DNA from: Parathielavia appendiculata
Taxonomy: Eukaryota > Ascomycota > Sordariomycetes > Sordariales > Chaetomiaceae
Assembly: GCF_033297405.1 (NCBI RefSeq)
Contig: NW_026944222.1
Span: 1,765,785 to 1,829,784 of the forward strand
Length of the DNA stretch: 64,000 nucleotides
Reading direction: 5' to 3'
The translations under genes and the position numbers were made by a program. Below the pieces are notes generated by a model. It made no database searches and was not told the DNA's origin. It saw only the letters and a program-made list of their open reading frames with translations. Positions 21,855 through 32,831 of the stretch are shown here, one piece after another. Numbering within the stretch: position 1 is the first letter of the stretch; each line of letters starts with the position of its first letter.

Positions 21855-22867
21855 CATTCTCAATCTTTTTCAGTAATAGTTAAATCATAGCTATGGATTA
21901 TCTCAATTTAAAATATAATCTATAAAGCATTTAAATTAACTTAGTTAACATTATCTGTCTTTAGATAAATATATAGGCAGAATAAAAAAAAGGCTTATAG
22001 AAATCTAATTTCATTATACTTGATGTTAAAGAATAGGCAGGATAAGTCATATAAAGATCTAATGATACAGATTTTTAATTTCGAGTTCCTAAGTATTGCT
22101 TTTAAAACTCCAGTTTTTTTTACCACCTTTCAACTTCTCTTCTAGCTACTTTCTAGGCTAACCGAGACGAAGTATATACAACACATCGCTTCATCCGAAG
22201 TCACGCGTTGTTCAATACCCTGTAGCTCGATCTTCGTTGGTGCGCATCGGGAGAGCCATATCTGTTAGAACACTATAGGCTATATCGACACAATACTGCT
22301 TAGAGCTAGGGAGTACCTAGAGCTAATCCCCCTGGTACGCGGTGCAAGACACGCAGAATGCAGCTACTTGTCCTACACCGGCAATTAAGTCCATCTGAGG
22401 CGCATCGGGCCCCCTGTGGTTTTCGCCATTGAATGTGGGCTCCATCTTCTCCCAACAAACACAAAATCGGCGGTCGGCAACCCTAGAGTGACTGGGATGA
22501 TCTCTCGGCACAAGGTCTCCGGGATACATATCCCAGAGATTGCTCGCTGCTTTACTCGCGGATTTTGTCACTCTTCAACACCGTACTCATCCTTATTGAA
22601 GAGGAGTTTAGAGGGCTAACGGGTTGTACACGAGCTTGCGACCTGGGCCCATTCCTCTCCAAGCATATCTAGCCGCTATCGGTCACGCGTGCTAATTCTT
22701 ACTGCCCAACGGAAGCATGATTCTTTATGGATACCCACGCGCCTCATCAACCGCACAAGTCTATCGACAGTGGTGGTATCTTATGCAGTCCCACAACCCC
22801 ACGCCATGCAACTCCGTCTCGTCAAGCATAAACATTCGAGATCTCACGTATCCCAGCTAACCCCTCT
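21855..22867. other. AT-rich decayed repeat DNA, then CHO2 3' flank
   Basis: From 21855 to about 22160 the DNA is very AT-rich and stop-laden in every frame, as expected for RIP-mutated transposon sequence. From 22200 it returns to ordinary composition. No gene is supported. Confidence 0.6.
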
Positions 22868-25800
22868 CTACAACACCGCATCCGAGAATTTGTCCTTCAC
22901 CGGCGTCGACGGTCCTTGTCTCTGCGACATGCTGTAGGGTGCCTGCAATTCCCGTAATCAGCCATCCGCCAAGCCATAATAGAACTTCGAAACAAGTAGG
23001 GGAGGAAAAACTTACAAGCACCTCCTTAGCGCTGCATATCCGCCAAGCGAGCTTTCTCACATTCCCATCCGCCGGCACGACCGCCGGCGCGAACTCGACA
23101 CCAAACATGTGCTGAATGGCGTATACGACCCTCTTGGCATACTTGCTATCCCTTTCGACATGGGCGCCGAACCGCTCCTCCACGGTGGCCGGCGCAATAT
23201 CCGGGTCGCGGTCGAGGCAGTTTCGGACAATGGGCAGCAGCGCGGCCTCGACCTCGGCGGCGCCGACGACCCCGGCGTCCTCGTCGTCCACCTTGGCCAG
23301 CCGCACCTCGAAGGGCTCCGAGATGGACATGACGTTGTGGCCGCCACCATGGTGGTACCGGAACTCGAAGACGCCCTGCGTCCACCACAGCTTGTCACCC
23401 TCAAACACCATGTCGCCCTGGACGAGATCCGTCTCGGTCGCCGGCTTAGACGTGGAAACCGGTTGGTCCCACGACAAAATGCCTTGGTCGGTGGTGGTGT
23501 CGTACTCGCCGGGACACGTCGGCACCCAGCGGCCTAGCGTCGGGACCTCGGTGACCTCGCGAGACCGGTTGTCCGTAACCATGTACAGACCGACCCAGTC
23601 CTTCTTGCTGTGGTTGGCCGGCGCGGTCCACTTGACACGGATAGGAGCGCCGTACTCAAACACCTTCGTCTTGACATCCTTGGACACACGAGCGCTGGCG
23701 CTTTCTTTCCCGGTCGCCTTTTCGTCGGCAGCCACCAGTGGCGTTCCCTCCACGGAGATTGTGTAGTGCTTAGGGTCGTAGCCGGCGACGTCCGGCGAGA
23801 TGCGGCTGAGAGTGAGACGTGCAGGATACATGTTGAACAAGGCCGAGGTATCCCTGACGATAGTGGAGGATCCCGCGGCCAGTCTGGTGCGAGCGACGTC
23901 GACAAAGTCATCGATAAAGTGCTTGGAGTCCTCCCATACCTTGTCGACACTGTCCTGCAGGCCCTTGACGGGCTGGGGAAGCGAGCGCTTGATGAACTTG
24001 GTCAGGCCAGCCTCCTTGCGCAGGTTCTCGCCGTAGATCTTTTGCATGTGCGGCTTCTCGACGTACGAGATGAAACCGAGCGTCAGAATATGGCTGATGA
24101 GAGCGGTCATAAAGATAGCACTGTTCCAGGTGATGAGCGCCATACCCCACAGCCCAGCTGTGCCAATGACGCGCTCCGGGTTGTTGAGGAAGCGGTAGAT
24201 GGACCCGTACGTCAGTTTGCCCGCGCCGTCGAAGAAGAAATCACCGTAAAACCAGCCAAATTCGCCCAGGGAGTCGTAGATGCTGGTCGCGGTCCAGACC
24301 TGGAGGGCCACAAGGCTCAGGCCAACAACATGTTTCAAAAGAACCCAGCCGTAACCCCAGTCCTCCGGGTAGGTGTACATCTTCCAGCAGGCAGCGAGGA
24401 ACGAGGCATGGCACAGCGTCATGCTGAAATGGTACATGCTCTTCCACTGCCGCCAGGCCTCTGTGGGAGTCTCACCGTATTTCAGGAAGTGCCTAGTGAA
24501 CATCTTTTCGTTGGACTGCTTGGTCAGAACGACGCCGAGGCCGACCGAGTACCACAGACGCCAAAAGAGGGCGTTCAAGACAAAGAGGGTCTGATAAATG
24601 GGCGTGTCAGGAGTTGCCAGAGCGAGGGCGGCCAAATAGCCGACGAGGAGGAGGGTAGCGTAATCCGTGATGCGGAAAGGGTCGAAGTTCTTTAGGCCCA
24701 GAAGATTGTGGACAGGTACAGGTGTGGAAGGGGCTGCCGGCGTTTTCTTTGACGAGCCAACGGTAGTCTCGGACCGGCTGCTAACCTCAGACTCAGCACG
24801 CTGACGGGGTGGCGGAGGGTTGTAAGTCTTCTCAATGTGAGGGTTCTCGACGATGGCCAGGAAAGCAAACTGGGCGGCATGTGCGAGAATGGAAATGAAG
24901 AGCACGTCGTAGCTTGCGGCCATCATGGAGATGCCGTAGTACCCAGCATAGCCGATGGAGTACATGGGATGCGGGGCCATCTCGAAGACACCGTCAAAGG
25001 TCAATTCCTGCTCGATGAGGTAGAAGAAGTCTGGCAATGTCAGCGTCGAGGTAATGGGCAACGTCCAGAGGGGACGCGTCTGCTTACCACCCCAGTACCA
25101 GGCATAGTCCTTGACGACTCGGTGTGCATCCAGCTTGACCCACAGGTTGAAGCCAACAAGGGCAATGCCAATGCCCCACCGAGCAAAGGCCATGAGAAAT
25201 CCCTCGCCCGCCGGTTTGTGGGCGCAAACGATGGCGAACAGGCAGTATGAGACAAAGTCGCACATAAGGATGAGATCGACAATCCGGCGGAACACAAGCC
25301 AGGCGTTGTACTCGATGGGTGCGTGGGCCATCTTGTAGTCCTTGGGGATCTTGGCCTCGAGCTCGCGCTGCAGCAGCTGGTACAGCCATGGGCGCGGGTT
25401 CTTCCCGTTCGACGGTTTCTCGAACAGCTTAAGGCGCCTGGCCCATGTCACCATGAGCTTGTACTTGGACTGGACGGTCAGGAGGTAGCCTATCCCAACA
25501 TTGTACGAGGCCCTCCAGAAGAGGAAGACAAGGGCGAAAATAGGACGCTTGAGACTCGAGGGTAGCGCGTATGCGGCCCAGATGTGGAGGGCGAGGATGG
25601 AGAGCACCAGGACGTCTGAGAGATTCTTCGGTTCGCGGGGGTCTAGGAGCTGCGAGACCATGTCGTGCGTCTCAGGGACGACGAAGACTATGCAGGCACG
25701 AGGGGTCAGCCTTCTGTCACAAGCTCTGCTCCAACTGAGAGGTGGAAACTCATACCCGTCCCGTCTGGAGTGCGGCCGTACGTCCTCTTGGTACGGGCCT

Positions 25801-25930
25801 CTCCATCTTCCCGAGTCTCAGGCTCAGGCCCCTCAGCAGAGTGGGATCTGGCATCGGTCGTGGTGGAGGGTGTTCGAGCGCGGTGACGGACACTGTTGAG
25901 CCCAGCGGGCGCGGCTGTTGACGTGTTCAT
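22868..25930 (-). CDS. CHO2: Phosphatidylethanolamine N-methyltransferase, class I (CHO2)
   Basis: Three exons (25930-25756, 25687-23016, 22942-22868) encode 973 residues, the family length. The enzyme uses S-adenosylmethionine for the first methylation of phosphatidylethanolamine toward phosphatidylcholine, in the ER membrane. Seen: KRTYGRTPDGTVFVVPETHD across the first junction, MVSQLLDPREPKNLSD, then two related membrane methyltransferase halves, each with paired hydrophobic segments and an MYSIGYAGYYG- or NNPERVIGTAGLWG-type SAM-binding loop (about residues 230-300 and 480-560). A soluble C-terminal part follows with IRVKWTAPANHSKKDWVGLY and FEFRYHHGGGHNVMS. The last exon adds APYSMSQRQGPSTP. 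The start is the first in-frame ATG; an upstream TTG extends the frame but is unlikely. The identity is firm. Confidence 0.95.
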
Positions 25931-27508
25931 TCTCGGGTTCGGTGTTGAAGACCGAATTAGCCAAGACAAGCGTTGAGCTGTAGGAGCATCAGCCGTACTG
26001 CTGGACGATTGTAGGGAGGAGGGAGAGGAGTGGAAGTAACAGAGGGGTCGAACGGATCAGTGTGGTCAATTGGCTGGTGTGATCCCCGACTGCGCAAACC
26101 AAGGAGCCAACCAATCTCGTAACGCCAAGACAGTTCAAGCTTGCCGTGCCGTCGCAGTGTGTGGTGGTCCGACGGCACGTTCTCGAAAACGACGTCACAC
26201 AGAAGATGGCTGCTCACGTTTCGCCGCTTGCGAATGCAGTGCTGCGAACGGCTTCAGATGGAATTGGCCAGGCTGGCAAATGTTGACTAGGGTTCTCAAC
26301 TTTCATCCACATGCCCAGCGGAGCATTTTGTGGGTTCCATGGGATTTCCAGTCCCCCACGATCGCCAGGAGTGGGGTGTGAAGTGGGATCATCCCCGACA
26401 TCTTCACAGTACCGTACTTTGTAAGATATATAGGGCATTGCTTTGCGGTTTCATGTTGTTTCTAGACATTGAGGTAGCTGTTTGATATCGTTATCTCTTT
26501 TCAAATTTCGCAATAGCTTCTAGGATAAAATACAATCAAATTTATTAATCGAAGCTATAAGTTCTGATAATAAAAATGACTAGTTTAAATAGATACAATG
26601 TGCTGTTATGCCTTTAATACCATCGATACATATAACGTTATTTGTATTAGCCGAATGACTGCCTATAGCTTTATCATTACTTAGCTGAAAAGGTGAATCC
26701 TGGATTGCTAGATAGAAGGAACTGCTGGGAGCGCCCGAGCGGCAACTAAGCTGCTCGGACGCAGCATGAGAGCGGATGCCTTACATATTGAATAGCGCAG
26801 AGAGACCGCTTGCCCTAAGTAGACAGGGCGATTGCCCATATAGTATAAGATCAACATATATATATATCTGTAAAGTCTCATTATATTTAACGAGATTATT
26901 ATAGCGTGTTTTATCAGCGAGTGCACCATATCAGCGAGTGCACCACTGGTAAGGGGCTGCACAGACACTTAGTCGAAGTACTAACAGCTTATTCCCCGCT
27001 TATTCCCGTCGTTAGTGCTGCACCCAAATATATATGCAGCCCTTACCAGTGGTGCACTCGCTGATGTGGTTCATTCGCTGATAAAACACCGTATATAACT
27101 ACCCATTTTCCTTTAGACGAGGTTCCGCCCTGCAGTGTTACGTGCACTTATTTCCTCCTCGGCTTGTCCGCTTTATGAGACTTGATGGAGAGGTGTTGTT
27201 GGCTGGGTTGATCAACACTTACATGCACCCGGATCGGACGTGCGTTAGCTTCATGTTGCCCTATGGTCCATGGATTTAAGAAAATGATATGAGAGAGATC
27301 TGATCCGACGATCTTCTGGGGCTTGTTATGGCTAGGCTCTAAGTCAGATCATAAGAAGATATCATTGCCAGACTCGTGCGTGAAGATAGAACCCAATAAT
27401 GACCTGCCCAACCATACCGCAGACCGCTTTTGGCTCTTTCCCATTCTGGATTCCACTGACCCTCGGTGCCATGCCAAATGTCGCCAGCCGACTCGCCGTG
27501 CCGTCCGC
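25931..27508. other. Intergenic: CHO2 promoter, AT-rich debris and a foldback element
   Basis: The first 500 bp upstream of CHO2 are of ordinary composition and hold its promoter. From about 26440 to 26900 the DNA is AT-rich with no coding signal, probably mutated repeat DNA. The foldback element at 26906-27089 follows, then about 400 bp of plain 3' flank of TIF35. Confidence 0.6.
26906..27089. mobile_element. Foldback/MITE-like element, 184 bp with about 55-bp terminal inverted repeats
   Basis: The left arm 26906-26961 begins GTGTTTTATCAGCGAG; the right arm 27035-27089 is its reverse complement with a handful of mismatches and ends CGCTGATAAAACAC. Only about 73 bp of spacer separate the arms and no coding capacity exists. 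Within the left arm a 17-bp unit (TATCAGCGAGTGCACCA) is tandemly duplicated, echoed with changes in the right arm. A TA dinucleotide flanks each end two bases out, compatible with a TA target duplication, so a Tc1/mariner-type MITE is possible but unproven. Confidence 0.7.
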
Positions 27509-28538
27509 TCAAGCGGCCTTCTTCGCGAACTCCACCCTTAGAATCAAGTGCCTGAAACCAAAGCCATCCATCTTGTTGCACGCCTTGACAGCGTCGTCGC
27601 GATCCGCAAAGCTGATGAACGCAAAGCCCTTAGCCAAGCCAGTGTCGCGGTCCTTGGCCAGGAAGACGCGGGTGACGCGGCCGAACCGCTCGAACATGTC
27701 GCGCAGCTCTTGCTCTTCGGCCATCTCCGAGACCTGTCGATCGAGAAAAATACAAGGTTAGCATGACCCTATCCAAGCGAAGAAAGCGAAGCGGTGCAAC
27801 TCACGTTTGTAACCCGGAGCGTGGCCAGGTCGTCCCGCTCGCCATACTTGCCACCCATGGTCTCGCCCCGGGCACCGGCCCGATCGCCACGCAGCGCAGG
27901 CGGAACATACGAGCCCTTCTTTCCAGGGCCGGCGGCCCCCGTGGCGGCAGCAGCCGCAGCGCTCGGTTCGTCGCCCATGCCCGCCGCTGGGTCGACAGCG
28001 CCCGCCTCGCCGATGGGCGCCATGGTGTCTTTGTACGGGCAGCGCGCGGTAAAGTGCTCGCCGTTGCAGATGCGGCACTTGACCTTCTTATCCTTGAGCT
28101 TGTCCTTCATGGCCTGGGCATTGGGGTCGTTGGCTTCGTCCTTGGCCTCCTTGCGCCAGTTGACCGAGGGCACGAAGATGATGTTTTCGCCGACCGTGGT
28201 GGTGCTGGGGTTTGGTCCCGGCGAGTCGCTGGCCGCGTCGCCGAACTTGGCCCACGTCCTGCGCTCCGCTACGCGTGGGTTGACGACCTCGCGCCGCACC
28301 ACGTAGCGGACGCGCCGCGTCCTCTTTACTTTGTTGCCGGCCTCATTGTAATAGTAGTCGATGATGGTCCATGTCCCGTCCTTGTTCTGGATCTTTTGCT
28401 GCGGCGGCAGATCGGTTGTCGTCGTCTCCTCTAGCTCCTCGTCGTCCGCCCAGTCGTGCCTGCAAAGACAGAACGTCAAAGGGGAGCCTTTCTCAAAGCG
28501 GTATAGTCTCAGTAGGCTTACTTTGTTTGGGTCGCCAT
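27509..28538 (-). CDS. TIF35: Translation initiation factor eIF3 subunit g (TIF35)
   Basis: Three exons (28538-28522, 28459-27805, 27733-27509) encode 298 residues, the usual size. The first exon is only 17 nt (MATQT plus part of a Lys codon), with a GTAAGC donor. The protein starts MATQTKHDWADDEE, carries the eIF3g N-terminal domain (IIDYYYNEAGNKVKRTRRVR), a CCHC-like knuckle (CRICNGEHFTARCPYKD, about residues 138-155), an Ala-rich linker, and a C-terminal RRM from about residue 215 with LRVTN as RNP2 and KGFAFISF as RNP1. eIF3g binds eIF4B and RNA during scanning, in the cytoplasm. The middle exon break falls just after RVTN, inside the RRM. All features agree with the family. Confidence 0.95.
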
Positions 28539-28911
28539 CTTGATGTGCTTTGCGATGGAGGTTGTCAAAGTTTATGATGGTGGGGGTGAGGAGGAGCCGG
28601 CCGAGTTTTCGGCTGGATATTCGGGTGTGGGGCAAAAATTGGTGCACAAATCACTCTTAACTGTACATCCGTCTTCCGTATCCGTACTTCCAACTTTAAA
28701 AAGGTATGGATTATTGGTACAGCAACAATTGATCAACGCTGCAGATGGCACGAACACTCAATCGGCAAGCGACAAATACAAACTAGATGGGAGACACTCT
28801 TTTATATAAATATTTAGGTGCACAGATTCGTGGCTCTGGAGCTCAGGTTTGGATCCTGCGAACGACTAACGTACTTACAATACATGGCTTCACCCAGTCT
28901 GCACGACGTAA

Positions 28912-28933
28912 GTATGTACGGATCCGTACATAC
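28912..28933. promoter_or_regulatory. Perfect 22-bp palindrome near the TIF35 promoter
   Basis: A perfect inverted repeat centred on GGATCC, with core GTACGGATCCGTAC extended by four bases on each side, lies about 370 bp upstream of the TIF35 start. The same 14-bp core recurs at 49203-49216. It could be a dimer-binding site or a chance genomic motif; no factor can be named. Confidence 0.5.
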
Positions 28934-28989
28934 AATACAATCCAGCCCTGGTTTGTGCGTGAGCGTGGCACATGGCGGGCATGACCTTG

Positions 28990-29540
28990 GACATGGGTGT
29001 AATGAAAGGAATCAAGAAACTCAAGAAAACTTTACTAAGAAAGAGAAAGGAAAAACAAGAGAAAATCATACAAAACACAGGAAGAGAAATAATAAGAAAA
29101 CAAGGGAAAAAAAAAGGGATATAAAGACAAGAAGTAAGATAAGAGGAAAGCAGAAAAAAAACAAAGAGGAAGAGGAATAGGAACATGATTAGGCGAGGAA
29201 AGAAGGAAAGAGGAAAGGAGGGGAAGAAAATAAGGCGAACAAAAATATCAAGGAATGTGAAAAAAACAAGCAAGTGGAAAAGAATAATGAAATACCAAGA
29301 ATAAAGTATAAAAGAAAAGGAAAGAAAAAGACAAGTATAAAAACAATGAGGAAGAGAAAGAGGAATAGGAAAGAAGGAAAGAAGGAAAGAAGGAAAGAAG
29401 GAAAGAANNNNNNNNNNNNNNNNNNNNNNNNNNNNNNNNNNNNNNNNNNNNNAGGAAAGAAGGAAAGAAGGAAAGAAGGAAAGAAGGAAAGAAAGAAAGA
29501 AGAAAAGAAAGCAAGGAAGGGGGAAAGAAAACAAGTAAGA
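28990..29540. repeat. Purine-rich (GA) tract with GGAAAGAA-type tandem repeat and 45-bp N gap
   Basis: The plus strand is almost purely purine for about 550 bp, ending in tandem copies of an 8-mer such as GGAAAGAA on both sides of 45 Ns (29408-29452). The gap lies inside the repeat, so its true length is unknown and it marks a sequencing or assembly failure, not a biological break. Confidence 0.85.
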
Positions 29541-30365
29541 TCAAATTGAAAGATGAGGTAGAATACCTGAGTCCAACACTAACAAACTAATCGGGTTGGA
29601 TTGTATCTTAAAGTGGTGTCCTCGGTATTGTGACACTGGCCGCGAATAAGCACTGAAAAGATTCGAGAGCGACTGTGACTAAGGAGTACCCCCGATGTGC
29701 TCACCCATATTTGCGTTGCGTTTAGTATGCGCTTCGGCGCACCGTGAGGGCATCTGCATTCCTTGGACTTCGTAGCTTACTCCCAAGTACCCTCGTACGT
29801 GGGCCTAATCCATGTTCTCATCACACACAATAGCACTCAAGTTTCGACGTCCCACCGAGCGATGCTCTGCACTTATGAGTACTGGGAGACAGGTGGACAT
29901 ACTCGAACTTGAAAGCGAACCTGAAGGCACACCCTTCCTCATCGAGTCCGGACGGGGGATGGCCCCAGCTCAGCACAAAGGAACCTCGGCCAAATCACAC
30001 ATAGACAATTCAAGCATGCTCACTGACTGAGCCTCCACTCCGTTGCGGACATGGCAGCCGGTGTTCTATATGGTACAAGGTATGAACCACTTCCGAAATA
30101 CGCACAAAAAGACTCGTTGACTGTCGTCCAGTGGGTATAACTCCCCCCATTGCATGATTTTCGGCGTACCAAGATTCAAATAAGGACAGTGCGTTCCATC
30201 ACAAACCACCCTGTAAGCATGGGGCGGAACATATCCAACCTCTGCGTACCCCGCACCTTCTCTTCCAAAGAGATGTTTATTAAGGATCGTTTTTCGTTGA
30301 AGCAATAAATGCTCGACTGCCAATCGGGCCCCCTTGACTGTGAAGCCGCCCTCGATCAGGGGCAA

Positions 30366-32831
30366 TCATATGAATCCCGGTGGCGGAACATCCACCCTGG
30401 ATTTTTGCGGAATGGGGGGAAGAGCCCGATTCGGCGGCGGGGCAGGCGGAGGACCCTCAGCCAGCTGTGACATGCTCCGCCGTTGCACAAGCGACTGAGC
30501 CTGCGAGCGCAAATCGAGCCGGAGATGCTGCGGCGACTTTGGTATCAACTTCAAGGACGGTGCACGAGGTCGCTGGCCATGATCGTTGCGGATGGAAGGT
30601 GGAGGCGAGAGAGCTCGACTGGTCCGTTCCACTTGCTGGGGCGAGCTGAAGCTCGACCTACGAACTCGTATCACTGGCGTTATGCCCGCCTGGGCTTCCG
30701 GCAAAAACTCGCCGTACGTGCCGAGTGACGTGCGAGACCGAGGTATATTGCGGGCATCAAGCGACGCGACGTTGGACGGCGAGAGTGGCTTGTGGACTTT
30801 CGAGGCACTGTCTTGCGGTTCACTCGAGGGCCTGGGATCCAAGGCTCGATCGGTTCCCGGAGTGTTGTCCTGTGTCGAGATCCCCGAGTCGCGAAGAGCT
30901 TCTTCTCGAGTCTGCCGCTCTGTCGCCTGATCCCCAACTCGCTGCGGCGGCGGCGAGGATATAGGCGGTGTCGTTGGAGAGGCCGAGAGAGGGCTCCCAG
31001 TACCGCCCGTTGCCGATCCAGCTCGACTTAGAGAGGAAAATGCGGGAGATGGTTGATCCTCGACTAGTGACAAGGGGCGTGGGTTAATGGACAAAGCCGA
31101 CGGTGGCGGTCTCCGGGTGCTCGTTCGCACCGGGAGAGGCGATGCCGTCGTTATCTGAGGCGGCGGTACACCTGGCGGGCTTCTAGTAAAGGAAAACCGC
31201 TTCCCTGCGTTTTGAGGCACGCTGAAGTTTGGCATGGATTGTTGCACAACCACGAGGGATGGGGCCGCTTCAGGTTGTCCAGAATTCGAGTACATCGACA
31301 GAGGGCGGAGAGACTGCGCTGAAGCAACGCGCATCTCTAAGACGTGATTGATGGCCTGGAGGGACTGCCTTCGATCGATGATTGCCATGGCATTCGGCCT
31401 CAGTCTGGGCTGGGGATGTTCCTCCAAATAAGGATGCTCCGGCATGGAGTCTAACTCGCCAAAAGTATCTCGGACCGGAGAACAGGCTGGCGATGAGCCG
31501 ACGGACGTGACCACCGTCCGCTGGCCTGACGAATGCAATGATAGACGGTTCATGCTGTCTCTCAGAGCGTCAAGCTGTCTCCCTTCGTGCGAGATGAAGC
31601 TGGCTGTAGAGGTGTCATCAAAAGACTGGTCGAGGGCCGGGTCTTCTGGTGCGTCCGGATGTTGTATCGGTAGACTCTGGTTCCAATCTGGCGCGATGAC
31701 CCGGGAGAATCGGTCGGGGTCCCTGACGACGAATGCCCTTTGGCTTCCTTGGCTCCTCGATTGCGCATCCTGGACACTCGCCTTGGGTTTTCCTGTTTCC
31801 GACAGGACCTTCCGACCTCCGAGTTTCTCGATTTCTCGCCGCAGTACGGCAATCCAGCTATCCATTTCCTCAGCGCTCTCGTACACCATCAAGAAGGTCG
31901 AGGAATGCCTCTTGTCCGTGCCACGGAAGGGCAGCCGCGCGCGGAGTGAAGAGTGCGAAGCAAAGGCACGATCGGGTTCTGCGACCGAGGACACTTGAAG
32001 AACCCAATGACGACCCGGGATAGCGTCACTCGCGAAGGCCGCTGATTCTTTGCCCAGCTGCAAGACGCTCTCCGGAAGGCGATCGAAAGAACCTTCGCCT
32101 GCATACTGCAGCAGATATCCCGACGTGACCAGTATGTAGACCTTTGTTGTCCACTCGAATCTGGACGAAGACCCAGACCCGTTTCTCCGGTGTCTCCTTT
32201 TGGGCCTCTCGCCCGTCGTTTCCTCTGGTATATCCGGGGTGCTTGGACTCAACATCCCGACAAGTGAGCCGCTGCTTTTGTGGTGGTGCATGCGGAGGAC
32301 AACCTCGGCGGAGATGGTACATGCCGGGAGATGCGCGTGCTTGATTGCCTGCGGGTAAGCTTGGAACAGCGGAGGCGGGCTCCAAGCGGCGATGCCTTCA
32401 TGATCTGGCTGTTGGCGGACGATACTTTCAGATTTTTTGTGCTTTAAGCCCTGACCAGCTGGCAATGGCTTGGAGAAGGATGAGAGGGAGACTTCTGATC
32501 GATGTCCCTGGCCCTGATGCAGTCCATAAGGCCAGTTGATCTCGGCCAGCGAGGCCCGTATGCCTCCCGCCTTGGAGAGGGCCTCACGCGGTAAACCCGC
32601 ACCCCTATCCCCCTCAGACCCTCCTTTGCCCCGGCCAAAGATGTTCCTCAACCCCAATCTGGACTCCCTTCGACGTGTCTTGTCTCCGAATTCAACCTTC
32701 AAGGGCACCCTCACTGCCTCGGCAGTCTCGGTATGCGGATCCGGGGGCCTCGCCCTCCTTGAATATGCACCTTGACTTTGCCGGAGGTCAAGCACGGCCC
32801 CTGGCGAGGTCGGTGCCGGCAGGTCGGGCAT
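30366..32831 (-). CDS. PH-domain protein, mostly disordered, function unknown
   Basis: A single uninterrupted exon of 821 residues starts at MPDLPAPTSP (the first ATG; frame upstream begins with TTG only). Residues about 225-340 form a PH domain: FEWTTKVYILVTSGYLLQYA at the start, HWVLQVSS in the middle, and a C-terminal helix EEMDSWIAVLRREIEKLGG with the conserved Trp. The rest is Pro/Ser-rich and low complexity, including SPPP and PPPAPPPNRALPPIP runs that could bind SH3 or WW domains, and a basic patch KRRHRR before the PH domain. PH domains bind phosphoinositides or proteins, so a membrane or cortex-associated scaffold is a reasonable guess. I know no named homolog. Confidence 0.85.
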   Translation of the reverse strand: MPDLPAPTSPGAVLDLRQSQGAYSRRARPPDPHTETAEAVRVPLKVEFGDKTRRRESRLGLRNIFGRGKGGSEGDRGAGLPREALSKAGGIRASLAEINWPYGLHQGQGHRSEVSLSSFSKPLPAGQGLKHKKSESIVRQQPDHEGIAAWSPPPLFQAYPQAIKHAHLPACTISAEVVLRMHHHKSSGSLVGMLSPSTPDIPEETTGERPKRRHRRNGSGSSSRFEWTTKVYILVTSGYLLQYAGEGSFDRLPESVLQLGKESAAFASDAIPGRHWVLQVSSVAEPDRAFASHSSLRARLPFRGTDKRHSSTFLMVYESAEEMDSWIAVLRREIEKLGGRKVLSETGKPKASVQDAQSRSQGSQRAFVVRDPDRFSRVIAPDWNQSLPIQHPDAPEDPALDQSFDDTSTASFISHEGRQLDALRDSMNRLSLHSSGQRTVVTSVGSSPACSPVRDTFGELDSMPEHPYLEEHPQPRLRPNAMAIIDRRQSLQAINHVLEMRVASAQSLRPLSMYSNSGQPEAAPSLVVVQQSMPNFSVPQNAGKRFSFTRSPPGVPPPQITTASPLPVRTSTRRPPPSALSINPRPLSLVEDQPSPAFSSLSRAGSATGGTGSPLSASPTTPPISSPPPQRVGDQATERQTREEALRDSGISTQDNTPGTDRALDPRPSSEPQDSASKVHKPLSPSNVASLDARNIPRSRTSLGTYGEFLPEAQAGITPVIRVRRSSFSSPQQVERTSRALSPPPSIRNDHGQRPRAPSLKLIPKSPQHLRLDLRSQAQSLVQRRSMSQLAEGPPPAPPPNRALPPIPQKSRVDVPPPGFI

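Larger units (their letters stand above)
28539..30365. other. Intergenic: TIF35 promoter, palindrome, purine tract and assembly gap
   Basis: About 1.8 kb with no supportable gene. Long minus-strand frames across 28890-29544 are poly-Phe/Leu/Ser translations of a purine tract and are spurious. The right part (29560-30365) holds plain sequence downstream of the PH-domain gene. Confidence 0.6.

Noticed and set aside
23610..24695. 361-codon plus-strand frame
   Set aside because: Antisense shadow of CHO2; the GC-rich third positions keep it open.
27763..28434. 223-codon plus-strand frame
   Set aside because: Antisense shadow of the TIF35 gene.
28890..29534. 214-codon frame with long Phe/Leu/Ser runs
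   Set aside because: Translation of the purine tract and of the N gap; not a protein gene.
30066..30365. 99-codon minus-strand frame just downstream of the PH-domain gene
   Set aside because: In the 3' flank, no domain and no promoter; likely untranslated.
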